Origin: JAKFWI01 sp031399165 | Lineage (GTDB): Bacteria > Pseudomonadota > Alphaproteobacteria > Caulobacterales > Aquidulcibacteraceae | Direction: 5' to 3' | Length of the DNA stretch: 64,000 nt | NCBI GenBank assembly: GCA_031399165.1 | Contig: JANNOO010000062.1 | Span: 1 to 64,000, forward strand | Shown here: piece after piece, positions 15,912 to 24,327 of the stretch | Numbering within the stretch: position 1 is the first letter of the stretch | Layout: each line of letters opens with the position of its first letter | Translations under genes and position numbers: made by a program | The notes under the pieces: generated by a model | Seen by the model: the letters and a program-made list of their open reading frames with translations, nothing else | What the model was told of the DNA's origin: nothing | The model's database searches: none

Positions 15912-17201
15912 ATGCTGCGAACGACGCCTTTTCCTATTCGGCTGGGCGCTGATCCCTCGCGGGTGGTGATCCGGCCGTTCAGGCTTGCGCCAGATCCTAA
16001 GGCTAACAGCGCTGCGGGAACATCGCGCATGATGCGCATCGTGGACGCCGTGCGCCAGATGGACATGCGCACCTGCCAGGCCGAGCTGGCCTTGGTGAAT
16101 TCGGATTTCGAGCCCCGCCATTGGCAGACTCGCCAGGTTTTTCTCGAACGCTACGAACGCGTAATGGCGGAGCTTGATATAAACCCCAACCTGCGCGAGC
16201 CGCAGAAGGAGCTTATCGGCGCGTATTTCTGTCACGAATATTCATACGCAGCCGCGGCCCTGATGAATCCAAGCGTCGTGCCGCACTATGATCAGTCCGG
16301 CCTGCAGCCGGGCAGCATGCGGTTCATCATGTCATTGCGAGCCGTTGGCGAGGGGCACATTTCGTCGATTGCGTTTCGCGAGGGGATTTTATCGGCCGAC
16401 GGTACGATGAATCTGTTGCCTGAGCCGCCATTCGCCGTCGCCGCCGATGGCGTCGATCCGATGACCAGTCAGGACGCGGCGGCGGTTACGGTGTTCCGAA
16501 CGGAAGCCGTTTCGCTTTCCGGCACGGTGATCTTTCCGGTTACTAACGCACAGCGAAACGGCATTGAAGATTTGCGTCTCGTGCGGTTCACAGAGGAAGA
16601 CGGGCGGCAAACTTATTACGGCACGTACACGGCTTATTCCGGGGCCGCCATCGCCTGTGAAATGCTGCGCACCGAGGATTTCCGCTCTTTCACGCTGCAG
16701 CGCATGGATGGCGCGGCCTCACGATCCAAGGGGCTGGCGCTGTTTCCACGCCGGATCGGCGGCGCCTATGCCATGATCGGCCGGCAGGACAGCGAAAATA
16801 TCTTCTATCTCGAATCCGACGATCTCATGCACTGGGAGCGCGGCGATGAGATCATAAAGCCCGTCGAGCCATGGGAATTGGTGCAAATGGGCAATTGCGG
16901 CTCGCCGATCGAGATCGATGAAGGCTGGCTGCTGTTGACGCACGGCGTCGGCGCCATGCGGCAATATTCGATCGGCGTGGCGCTGCTGGACAAGAAAAAT
17001 CCCCGCAAGGTGCTGGGGCGCCTGCGCCGCCCGTTGATTTCGCCGGCGGACGAAAACCGCGCGGGCTACGTTCCCAACGTGGTCTACACCTGCGGCGCGA
17101 TGCGCAACGGCGCCGATCTGTTTCTGCCATACGGCGTCGCCGATTCCTCGGTCGCATTCTGCGCTGTGTCGATCGCGTCGCTGCTGGCGGATATGGGCTG
17201 A
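15912..17201 (+). CDS. GH130 family glycoside phosphorylase/hydrolase
   Basis: 429 aa. The N-terminal part (MDMRTCQAELALVNSDFEPRHW) and the five-bladed propeller motifs (SSIAFREGILSADG, MGNCGSPIEIDEGWLLLTHG, YVPNVVYTCGA) match glycosidase family 130, whose members phosphorolyse or hydrolyse beta-linked mannosides. It follows the GT4 fusion gene closely with GGAGG eleven bases before the ATG, so the pair is probably one transcript that builds and remodels the same mannose-containing glycan. No signal peptide, so it is cytosolic. Exact linkage not predictable. Confidence 0.82.
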   Translation: MLRTTPFPIRLGADPSRVVIRPFRLAPDPKANSAAGTSRMMRIVDAVRQMDMRTCQAELALVNSDFEPRHWQTRQVFLERYERVMAELDINPNLREPQKELIGAYFCHEYSYAAAALMNPSVVPHYDQSGLQPGSMRFIMSLRAVGEGHISSIAFREGILSADGTMNLLPEPPFAVAADGVDPMTSQDAAAVTVFRTEAVSLSGTVIFPVTNAQRNGIEDLRLVRFTEEDGRQTYYGTYTAYSGAAIACEMLRTEDFRSFTLQRMDGAASRSKGLALFPRRIGGAYAMIGRQDSENIFYLESDDLMHWERGDEIIKPVEPWELVQMGNCGSPIEIDEGWLLLTHGVGAMRQYSIGVALLDKKNPRKVLGRLRRPLISPADENRAGYVPNVVYTCGAMRNGADLFLPYGVADSSVAFCAVSIASLLADMG

Positions 17202-17231
17202 GCGCGGCTATACTCTGACAAAGGTCTTGCC

Positions 17232-18071
17232 ATGGTGAAAGATATTCTCGCCATCGTGCTTTCGGCCACGAGGGACGAAGCCACGTTCGCCGCTGCTGAA
17301 CTGCTCGCGCGCCGCGTAGAGGGGGAGGTGGCCGCCGCGTTTCTTACTGCGCTGCCCGATGAGCCTGTCGCGTATGAGCCGTCGGTTGTGGCGGGTGTAT
17401 GGGCCGAGCTTCTGGCCCGTGCGCGTCATGAGGGCGCCGCCGAGCGCGAGGCGGTCAAAGCTAGGGTCGAGAAAATGGGCCGGCCGTGTGATTTTCGCAC
17501 CGGCGAAGCGGCGGCGCACGATCTCGGGCGCGTCGCGGCGGTGCATGCGCGGTATGCTGACCTGCCGATCATGACACGCCCCACGCCAGCCGATTCGTCT
17601 GACGCGCGGCTCGATCTGATCGAGGGCGTGCTGTTTCACTCCGGGCGTCCGTTGCTCGTCGTGCCGCCCGGCTGGAACGGCCAGAGCATCGGCAAGCGCA
17701 CGCTCCTGGCGTGGGACGCCAGCCGCGAAGCTACCCGCGCGCTCAGCGAGGCCGATTGGCTGATCGAGGGGGCCGAGCAAGTAATCGTCACGACGATCGA
17801 CGCCAAACCGAAAGCCTTCGGCCACAGCAGAGCGCCCGGCGCGCTAATCGCGGCACATCTGAAGCGGCGCAACCTGCCCGCCGAAATCCGCAACATTGAA
17901 GGCCGCGGGCGCCCGGCGGCGGAGGCTTTGCTCGATGAAGCCGCGAACCAGAAAGCCGATCTGATCATCATGGGCGGCTACGCCCATGCGCGCCTGCGCG
18001 CTATGATGTTCGGCGGCGCCACGCGCGACATGCTCAACACCGCGACCGTGCCGCTGTTGATGGCGCATTAG
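17232..18071 (+). CDS. Tandem universal stress protein
   Basis: 279 aa with two Usp domains in tandem (about 1-145 and 150-279). The second keeps the nucleotide-binding signature MGGYAHARLRAMMFGGATR-DML; the first is degenerate. Such proteins are cytosolic and respond to starvation or oxygen stress. It lies 30 bp after the GH130 gene in the same direction and may share its transcript. It is convergent with the methyltransferase at 18078. Confidence 0.88.
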   Translation: MVKDILAIVLSATRDEATFAAAELLARRVEGEVAAAFLTALPDEPVAYEPSVVAGVWAELLARARHEGAAEREAVKARVEKMGRPCDFRTGEAAAHDLGRVAAVHARYADLPIMTRPTPADSSDARLDLIEGVLFHSGRPLLVVPPGWNGQSIGKRTLLAWDASREATRALSEADWLIEGAEQVIVTTIDAKPKAFGHSRAPGALIAAHLKRRNLPAEIRNIEGRGRPAAEALLDEAANQKADLIIMGGYAHARLRAMMFGGATRDMLNTATVPLLMAH

Positions 18072-18077
18072 CGCGGA

Positions 18078-18986
18078 TCATTGCCCGGGCTTTTCGCCGG
18101 CGCTTTGTTCCTGCGCGCCTAACGCATCGGCAAGGCGTGTGTTCGCGCTGCCGGGTTTCAGCGGTTTTTGTTGGCTTTCGTGCGGCGCCCAGCCGGTGGC
18201 GGTGATGGTTTCGAACGTTGCGGGCACGCGGCCGTCCGCGCCGGCGAAGCGCGCCCGGTAAAGCGCCATGGCGCGAAACAAAACTTTTCGCGTCAGTGGC
18301 GTTACTGACCCCGCAAGCGCGGCGGTCTCGCCAGCGGCGCGCAGATCGGCAAGCAGGCGCAGCGGATTTTCGTAGCGCACAATCGTGGTGTCGCTATCGG
18401 CCACGGGCAGGGCGAAACCCGCGCGTTGCAGCAGCCGTCCGAAATCCGGCGCGTCTGCGAACGGCGCAACGCGCAAGGCGGCGCCGCCGCTGAGTTCGGC
18501 TTCAGCCGCCAGCAGGCATTGGCGCAATTCATAAAGCGTGCGTCCGCCAAACATCGTCGCGAGGAACAAGCCGTCCGGCTTGAGCGCCCGCCGCGCCTGA
18601 ACCAGCGCGCCGGGCAGATCGTTCGCCCAGTGCAGGGTCAGCGTCGAAACGATCAAGCCGAAGGATTGATCGGCGAACGGTAGATGCTCGGCATCGGCCG
18701 CCACGCCCGGCGGCTCCACCAGTGCGCCGGCAGCATCCATCTCAAATAACGGGCCGATCCGCGCGGCGAGCGCGGGGCGTGTTTGCAGCGCAGCGCGAAA
18801 CAAGGCGGGCGCGCCAATCGCCAGGGTCGGCCCAAAGTTGCGATTGACGATTTCCAATCGTTCGGCAAGCTCTTCGGCGGTGCGCGCGGCGAGGAAGGCG
18901 TTTTCGGCAAAGCCGCGCGCGGCGCGCGCGCGATGCGCGCGAACGCGGTGCGGATCGAACGGGGCGTGATTTTCAGGCGCCGGCAC
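18078..18986 (-). CDS. SAM-dependent methyltransferase (BioC/NDUFAF5-like)
   Basis: 302 aa from GTG 18986. The open frame continues 90 codons further upstream but that part is antisense to comF and is low-complexity Arg-rich, so it was excluded. The N-terminus HAPFDPHRVRAHRARAARGF and the middle QSFGLIVSTLTLHWANDLPG are typical of the BioC-like class I methyltransferase group that in bacteria is often encoded beside comF and in mitochondria includes NDUFAF5 (complex I assembly). Its methyl acceptor is not known here. No good ribosome-binding site is seen before the GTG; start uncertain. Confidence 0.75.
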   Translation of the reverse strand: MPAPENHAPFDPHRVRAHRARAARGFAENAFLAARTAEELAERLEIVNRNFGPTLAIGAPALFRAALQTRPALAARIGPLFEMDAAGALVEPPGVAADAEHLPFADQSFGLIVSTLTLHWANDLPGALVQARRALKPDGLFLATMFGGRTLYELRQCLLAAEAELSGGAALRVAPFADAPDFGRLLQRAGFALPVADSDTTIVRYENPLRLLADLRAAGETAALAGSVTPLTRKVLFRAMALYRARFAGADGRVPATFETITATGWAPHESQQKPLKPGSANTRLADALGAQEQSAGEKPGQ

Positions 18987-19000
18987 GAGGGGGGTATGGC

Positions 19001-19756
19001 GTGGCAGGGCGCGTGCGTAAACGCTCCTCTCTGGCTTGGGCGGCGGACCTGATCTGGCCGCCGCGCTCACTGCTGTCCGAGCGCCTGGTCTCACGGCCGG
19101 GCGCGATTGAACCTGAACTGTGGTCGCAACTCGTGTTTCTGTCCGCGCCTTGCTGCTTTCGCTGCGGCTTTCCGTTTGAACTTGATGCGGGCGCCGAAGC
19201 GCTTTGCGGCGCCTGTGCGGTGGAAGCCCCTGCTTATCACCGCGCCCGCGCGGCATTGGCGTATGATGATCACTCGCGCCGCCTCGTGCTCGATCTCAAG
19301 CGCAGCGGGCGGCGTGATGGCTTGCCGGTGTTCGCGGCTTGGATGAACCAGGCCGCCAGCCAGCTGATCGCGGAGGCGGATTTTATCGCGCCTGCGCCGC
19401 TACACTGGATGCGGCTGGCGGCGCGCCGGTTTAATCAGGCCGCATGGCTGGCCCAGGCGGTGGGGACGCTGGCTGACAAACGCGTGCTTTACGGCGCGTT
19501 GCGACGAGTGAAGAATCGGCGGAGCCAGGCCGGGCTCGATGCCAGCCAGAGGCGGCGCAATGTCGCCGGCGCCTTTCGGGCTTCGCCGGGGTCAGCCAAA
19601 TTGCTGGCGGGGCGGAGCATTCTCCTGGTTGACGATGTGTTCACCACCGGGGCGACGGCGGAGGCCTGCGCCCGTGCGTTGAAGCGGGCTGGCGCGGCGC
19701 GGGTAGACGTGCTCACGCTGGCGCGCGTTGTCCGTCCGGTGGACGTAACCATATGA
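19001..19756 (+). CDS. ComF family phosphoribosyltransferase-like protein
   Basis: 251 aa. N-terminal zinc-binding cysteines CCFRCGFPF...LCGAC (around residues 50-75) and the C-terminal PRPP-binding loop ILLVDDVFTTGATAEACA define the ComF/GntX family. Its role outside naturally competent species is unclear; it may act in DNA uptake-related or phosphoribosyl chemistry. GTG start at 19001 with a G-rich ribosome-binding site (GAGGGGGG) eight bases upstream. First in a run comF-grxC-nitrilase-DUF1178 on the + strand, an order known from other alphaproteobacteria. Confidence 0.88.
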   Translation: MAGRVRKRSSLAWAADLIWPPRSLLSERLVSRPGAIEPELWSQLVFLSAPCCFRCGFPFELDAGAEALCGACAVEAPAYHRARAALAYDDHSRRLVLDLKRSGRRDGLPVFAAWMNQAASQLIAEADFIAPAPLHWMRLAARRFNQAAWLAQAVGTLADKRVLYGALRRVKNRRSQAGLDASQRRRNVAGAFRASPGSAKLLAGRSILLVDDVFTTGATAEACARALKRAGAARVDVLTLARVVRPVDVTI

Positions 19757-19775
19757 GAAGGATGCGGAGCGTATC

Positions 19776-20033
19776 TTGGCTGTGACGATCTATACCCGGG
19801 CATTTTGCGGCTATTGCACGCGCGCGCTCGCGCTGCTGCAAGCCAAGGGTGTCGCGATCGACGAGATCGACGCCGGCAATGATTTCGAAAAGCGCCGTGA
19901 GATGATCCAGCGCGCCGGCGGACGCAACACGTTCCCACAAATATTCATCGGCGGCCAGCATATCGGCGGCAGCGACGAGCTGCATGCGCTGGACGCGCGC
20001 GGTGGTCTTGATCCGCTTCTGGAGAACGCGTGA
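19776..20033 (+). CDS. grxC: Glutaredoxin 3 (GrxC type)
   Basis: 85 aa glutaredoxin with CGYC active site (residues 11-14, Y replacing the common P) in TIYTRAFCGYCTRA, the GSH-binding TFPQIFIGGQHIGGSDEL, all typical of GrxC. It reduces protein disulfides with glutathione in the cytosol. TTG start with GGAG about seven bases upstream; a GTG two codons on is possible. Its stop overlaps the start of the next gene by one base. Confidence 0.92.
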   Translation: MAVTIYTRAFCGYCTRALALLQAKGVAIDEIDAGNDFEKRREMIQRAGGRNTFPQIFIGGQHIGGSDELHALDARGGLDPLLENA

Positions 20034-20875
20034 TGGCGCGCAAGCTGCGCATTGGGGTGGTGCAAATGCGTTCCGGCATCGAGCCGGCGGTGAACCGCGC
20101 CGCCGCCACGCAGTTCTTGCGCGAAGCGGCCAATGCGGGCGCGCGCCTGATCGCGACCCCCGAATGCACCACGCGGCTTGACCGCAACCGGGACCGTTTC
20201 ATGCAGACGGTGCGCGCCGAGAACGAGGAACCGGAAATCGGCGCCTGGGGAAAACTGGCGGCGGAACTAGGCGTATGGATCGCTATGGGCTCGGCGTCGG
20301 TGGCTTCTAACGACGGGCGCGCGTGCAATCGCTCCATGCTCTACGCGCCGGACGGCAAGATTGCCGGGCGGTACGACAAAATCCATCTTTTCGACGTGCA
20401 ACTCGGCGGCAGTGACACTTATCGCGAATCGGCAACGTTCGCGCCGGGCGCCGAGGCGGTGATCGTTGAAGGCCCGCAGGGCGTGAAACTCGGCCTCACG
20501 ATCTGCTATGATCTGCGTTTTCCGGAACTTTACCGCGCGCTTGGCTCAGCCGGCGCCGAGATAATCTTCGTGCCTGCCGCGTTCACCAAGCCAACGGGGC
20601 AGGCGCATTGGGAAATTTTGCTGCGCGCGCGTGCGATCGAAACCGGCGCGTTTGTCGTAGCAGCGGCGCAGGGCGGCGTGCATGAGGACGGCCGCGCGAC
20701 CTGGGGTCATTCCACAATCGTCGGCCCGTGGGGAGAGGTTATCGCCAAGCTCGATCACGACCAGCCGGGGGTGTTGGTCGCTGACCTTGATCTGGACGAG
20801 GTTTTGAGTGCGCGCGCCAAAATTCCCGCATGGCAGGGGCCGGCGAAATTCGCCGCGCCGAAAGCGCCGGCATGA
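20033..20875 (+). CDS. Nitrilase-superfamily carbon-nitrogen hydrolase
   Basis: 280 aa. The Glu-Lys-Cys triad is visible: TPECTTRLD (Glu44), YDKIHLFD and LTICYDLRFPELYRAL. This is the Nit1/Nit2 branch, which includes deaminated-glutathione amidase and omega-amidase; the position next to glutaredoxin fits a glutathione-repair role (inference). ATG 20033 was preferred to GTG 20030; GGAG lies eight bases upstream. Overlaps the next gene by four bases. Confidence 0.9.
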   Translation: MARKLRIGVVQMRSGIEPAVNRAAATQFLREAANAGARLIATPECTTRLDRNRDRFMQTVRAENEEPEIGAWGKLAAELGVWIAMGSASVASNDGRACNRSMLYAPDGKIAGRYDKIHLFDVQLGGSDTYRESATFAPGAEAVIVEGPQGVKLGLTICYDLRFPELYRALGSAGAEIIFVPAAFTKPTGQAHWEILLRARAIETGAFVVAAAQGGVHEDGRATWGHSTIVGPWGEVIAKLDHDQPGVLVADLDLDEVLSARAKIPAWQGPAKFAAPKAPA

Positions 20876-21294
20876 TCCGCTACATGCTCACTTGCGAAAA
20901 CGGCGACGAATTCGAGGGCTGGTTCCGCTCGATCGCCGATTACGACGCGCAGGAAGAGCAGGGGCAGGTCGGTTGCCCGGTCTGTGGAGATACGCGCGTG
21001 CGCAAGGCGCCGATGGCGCCGGCGATCGCCAGGTCGAAGGACGTTGAGCCAAGTCCCCGCGCCGTCGCGATGGCGATGGCGCACAAGCTGCGCGAACACG
21101 TGCGCGATAATTTCGATTACGTCGGCGAACGTTTCCCGGAAGAAGCGCGCAAGATCGCCGACGGCGAAAAAGAAGACCGTCCGATCTGGGGCGAAGCCAC
21201 GCCCGAACAGGCCAAAGCGATGATCGACGAGGGCCTGCCGGTAGCGCCGCTGCCGCCCGAAATCGCTCCCACCCCGCCGAAGAAGGTGAACTGA
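20872..21294 (+). CDS. DUF1178 family protein
   Basis: 140 aa. MIRYMLTCENGDEFEGWFRS at the start and the zinc-ribbon-like VGCPVCGDTRVRKAPMAP are the conserved features of DUF1178, an alphaproteobacterial family of unknown function regularly found after the nitrilase/grxC genes. ATG 20872 overlaps the nitrilase stop; the longer upstream frame is shadow. Last gene of the comF-grxC-nit-DUF1178 run. Confidence 0.9.
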   Translation: MIRYMLTCENGDEFEGWFRSIADYDAQEEQGQVGCPVCGDTRVRKAPMAPAIARSKDVEPSPRAVAMAMAHKLREHVRDNFDYVGERFPEEARKIADGEKEDRPIWGEATPEQAKAMIDEGLPVAPLPPEIAPTPPKKVN

Positions 21295-21318
21295 AGGCGG
21301 CTGGAAGGGAGAAGGCGA

Positions 21319-21573
21319 ATGCGGTATGGTCCAGACATGCCCGTACTCGTTGGCCACCCAAGAATTTCTGCTGACCCGAACGTCATGCTTGGTAAACCGG
21401 TAATCGCTGGTACGCGGGTGCCGGTGCAGGCGGTCGTCCGCCAGTTTGCTGCCGGCGCGGATATGACCTGGGTGCTTGAGGCGTTTCCCGATATCGACGA
21501 GGAGGACGTGCGGGCCGCGCTCGCGTACGCGGCTGAGCGGGTTGTTGAACCCTCGTCAGTCGCGGCGGAATAG
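21319..21573 (+). CDS. DUF433 antitoxin-like protein
   Basis: 84 aa. The block RISADPNVMLGKPVIAGTRV followed by PVQAVVRQFAAGADMTWVLEAFPDIDEEDVRAAL is a complete DUF433 domain, a small winged-helix-like protein that usually precedes a DUF5615 PIN-like toxin gene. GGGAGAAGG precedes the ATG. The partner toxin gene starts directly after the stop but is frameshifted twice, so this antitoxin appears orphaned. Confidence 0.85.
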   Translation: MRYGPDMPVLVGHPRISADPNVMLGKPVIAGTRVPVQAVVRQFAAGADMTWVLEAFPDIDEEDVRAALAYAAERVVEPSSVAAE

Positions 21574-21928
21574 TTGAAATTCGCGGTAGACGCTTGCGTC
21601 GCCGCGCAACTCATCAGCGCATTGCGTGGCTCCGGCGCGGACGTCGTTTCCACGGACGGCCGGCGATGCCAGACCCTGAAGTGCTGTCAGGCGCAAATGC
21701 GATTGATCGCATCCTCGTCACAAATGACAAAGATTTTGGTGAGCTGGTTTTTCGCGACCAGGTCGGCGCCGTGGGCGTGGTGTTAGTACGCGACGATCTT
21801 TCGGCGCTCGGAGCTTGCGCAGCGTCGCCGCCCTCATTTTGGCTCTGCCAAATCATGGACGCGGCGCTTTCTCGGTCATTGACCACAGCGGCGTCCGCAC
21901 ACGCCCCTTGCCAGAGCGGCCACGCTAG
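21574..21928 (+). pseudogene. DUF5615 PIN-like toxin, broken by two frameshifts
   Basis: Three successive frames together spell one DUF5615 protein: KFAVDACVAAQLISALRGSG from TTG 21574; then MPDPEVLSGANAIDRILVTN and DKDFGELVFRDQVGAVGVVLV in the next frame; then from about 21812 LRSVAALILALPNHGRGAFS and VIDHSGVRTRPLPERPR to the TAG at 21926-21928. Both shifts have the same sense, as with a single-base loss each. The catalytic Asp residues of the PIN-like fold (VDA, TND-D) survive but on different frames, so the toxin is most likely dead. Its end overlaps the end of ubiG on the other strand. Confidence 0.75.
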
Positions 21929-22692
21929 CTTCGCTTAGCCGCCGTCATCAGGTAGTTGATCCGGCAGTCGAGGCCGAGACTCCAGCGGCCGCTGAGCGGG
22001 CTGTAATTCATTCCCACGGGGCCGCGCACGTCGAGGTCCATCAGGCCCTGCAGCGCTTCGCGCAATTCTTCCGGCTTGACCAGCTTATCGTAATCGTGCG
22101 CGCCGGGCGGCAGCCAGCGCAGGATGCGCTCGGCGCCGACGATGGCGAAGGCGAATGCCTCGGGCGTGCGGTTGATGGTCGAGAGGATCAGCAGGCCGCC
22201 CGGCTTTACCAGGCTGGCGGCGGAAACAAGGAACGCGTTGATGTCGGAAACGTGCTCGATGATCTCCAGCGCCAGCACAACATCGGCCAGCGGTTCGCCG
22301 TCGGCGACGAGGTGTTCCGGCAGGCCGACGCGGTAGTCGATGCCGGCGGTTGCGCCGCTGGCGTGCGCGCGGGCGGCGGCGATGGCTTCCGGCGCGGCGT
22401 CAATCCCGCGCACATTGGCGCCCAGGCGCGCCATCGGCTCCGTAACCAGCCCGCCGCCACAGCCAAGATCAAGCACGGAGAGACCCTTGAACGGCTGGCG
22501 TGCGGCTTGATCGAGGCTGAAATGACGGACGATCTCGCTCCGGATGAATTCAAGGCGAATCGGATTCATCTTGTGCAGCGGCGCGAACTTGCCCTTCGGG
22601 CTCCACCACTGATCGGCGATGACCGCGAATTTGGCGACTTCGCCGGCATCGAGGCTGCCAAGGCTCGTATTCGGGTGCGTATCGCTAACCAT
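21925..22692 (-). CDS. ubiG: Ubiquinone biosynthesis O-methyltransferase UbiG
   Basis: 255 aa class I methyltransferase performing both O-methylations in ubiquinone synthesis. Signatures: WWSPKGKFAPLHKMNPIRLE, the SAM motif VLDLGCGGGLVTEPMARLGA, EIIEHV and LILSTINRTPEA with VKPEEL. Start taken at ATG 22692 (MVSDTHPNTSLGSLDAGE); the longer frame upstream lies in the divergent promoter space with lysC. The gene pair ubiG / lysC divergent is common in alphaproteobacteria. Confidence 0.96.
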   Translation of the reverse strand: MVSDTHPNTSLGSLDAGEVAKFAVIADQWWSPKGKFAPLHKMNPIRLEFIRSEIVRHFSLDQAARQPFKGLSVLDLGCGGGLVTEPMARLGANVRGIDAAPEAIAAARAHASGATAGIDYRVGLPEHLVADGEPLADVVLALEIIEHVSDINAFLVSAASLVKPGGLLILSTINRTPEAFAFAIVGAERILRWLPPGAHDYDKLVKPEELREALQGLMDLDVRGPVGMNYSPLSGRWSLGLDCRINYLMTAAKRS

Positions 22693-22920
22693 TGTACCCG
22701 TGACCCGATCCTGGACGTTATCGCGCCAAAACGGCGCGCGCCTTGCGGCGCGTTCACTCAGAGATAGCCTTTCGCGCAAGGTACGTGCTAGAGGCGCCCC
22801 GTCGCCGGCACGATCGGCGGCCCGTAACGGACGCCAAATAAAGCCGCGCCAGGGCCTCAAAGGCCTTTCGGCGCGCGGCCCCGTTGCCGGGGAGGATGAA
22901 GGACAGGGCCCAGGCACGCA

Positions 22921-24198
22921 ATGAGCCGTTTAGTGATGAAATTCGGCGGTACGTCGGTAGGCGACGTAGAGCGCATCCGGCGGGTGGCCCGGATAGTTGC
23001 GGCTGAGCGCCAGCCGGGCCGCGGCGTGGCGGTGGTGGTTTCGGCCATGTCCGGCGAGACCAACAAGCTGGTCGCGTTCGCGCAGGATGCCGGAGGCGAA
23101 CTCGCCAGCAAAGCGAACGGCGCGGATGGCTCCAACAGCGCGCTGGCGTTCGACGACGAATACGATGTGGTGGTTTCGACTGGCGAGCAGGTAACCACAG
23201 GCCTTCTGGCGCTGGCGCTGCGGCGCATGGGAATCCCGGCGCGGTCCTGGCAAAACTGGCAGATCCCGATCGTGTCCGACGCAGCTCATGGCAAGGCGCG
23301 CATCGATTCCATCGACGAAGACAAGCTCGGCAAGAGCATCGACGCTGGCGAAGTCGCCGTCATCCCCGGATTCCAGGGCATTACCGCCGGCGAGCGTGTT
23401 ACAACGCTGGGGCGCGGGGGTTCCGATACAAGCGCCGTGGCGGTGGCGGCGGCGCTTAAGGCCGAGCGTTGTGACATCTATACGGATGTAGACGGCGTCT
23501 ACACGACCGATCCGCGGATCGTACCCAAGGCCCGGCGTCTAGACAGGATTTCCTACGAAGAAATGCTGGAGATGGCCTCGCTTGGCGCCAAGGTGCTGCA
23601 GACTAGGTCGGTCGAGCTTGCGATGGCGCAAGGCGTGAAGGTGCGGGTTCTGTCAAGTTTCGTGGAGCCAGGTGAGCCAAATGCGGGCACGCTTGTGTGC
23701 GATGAGGATGAGATAGTGGAAAAGCAGATCGTTTCTGGCGTGGCCTACAGCCGGGATGAAGCGAAGATCACGCTGATCGGCGTGGAAGACCATCCTGGCA
23801 TCGCGGCCGAGATTTTCGGCCGCCTCGCCGATGGCGGCGTCAACGTCGATATGATCGTGCAGAGCGAGGCGCGCACGCCGGGCCGGCAGAACATGCTGTT
23901 CACGGCGCCGGACCGCGAAGCGCTGCGCGCGCAGGACATCCTCGCCACCCACCGCGCCAAGATCGGCTACGAAGACCTTCATCTGCGCCGCGACGTGGCG
24001 AAGGTTTCGGTGATCGGCGTTGGCATGCGCAGCCATGTCGGCGTGGCGCGCACGATGTTCGAGGCGCTCGCCGCTAAGGGGATCAATATCGAGGCGATCT
24101 CGACTTCTGAGATTAAGATCAGCGTTCTGATCGATTCCCAATATACCGAATTGGCCGTGCGCGCTTTGCACACCGCTTACGGTCTGGACGCCGCCTGA
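22921..24198 (+). CDS. lysC: Aspartate kinase
   Basis: 425 aa monofunctional aspartokinase, first enzyme of lysine, threonine and methionine synthesis. The kinase domain begins MKFGGTSVGDVERIRRVA and contains GRGGSDTSAVAVAAAL; two ACT domains follow (about 265-340 and 345-420) for feedback control by amino acids. ATG directly follows a short purine-poor leader; no lysine riboswitch was recognised in the 228-bp gap to ubiG. Followed by ptsP after 129 bp. Confidence 0.97.
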   Translation: MSRLVMKFGGTSVGDVERIRRVARIVAAERQPGRGVAVVVSAMSGETNKLVAFAQDAGGELASKANGADGSNSALAFDDEYDVVVSTGEQVTTGLLALALRRMGIPARSWQNWQIPIVSDAAHGKARIDSIDEDKLGKSIDAGEVAVIPGFQGITAGERVTTLGRGGSDTSAVAVAAALKAERCDIYTDVDGVYTTDPRIVPKARRLDRISYEEMLEMASLGAKVLQTRSVELAMAQGVKVRVLSSFVEPGEPNAGTLVCDEDEIVEKQIVSGVAYSRDEAKITLIGVEDHPGIAAEIFGRLADGGVNVDMIVQSEARTPGRQNMLFTAPDREALRAQDILATHRAKIGYEDLHLRRDVAKVSVIGVGMRSHVGVARTMFEALAAKGINIEAISTSEIKISVLIDSQYTELAVRALHTAYGLDAA

Positions 24199-24327
24199 GG
24201 CTCGCGCCTTTCCGCGGCGTTTCAGACCTGGACACTTAAACGTGCAGGATCAGGTCGTGACGCCCCTCCAGACGATCGCCTGTAACAACAAGGCCGCGCG
24301 CCCTCCCGGCGCGCGGGCGATCGCGTC

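Noticed and set aside
22693..22920. Possible lysine riboswitch upstream of lysC
   Set aside because: No lysine-riboswitch core was recognised, and such switches are uncommon in alphaproteobacteria.
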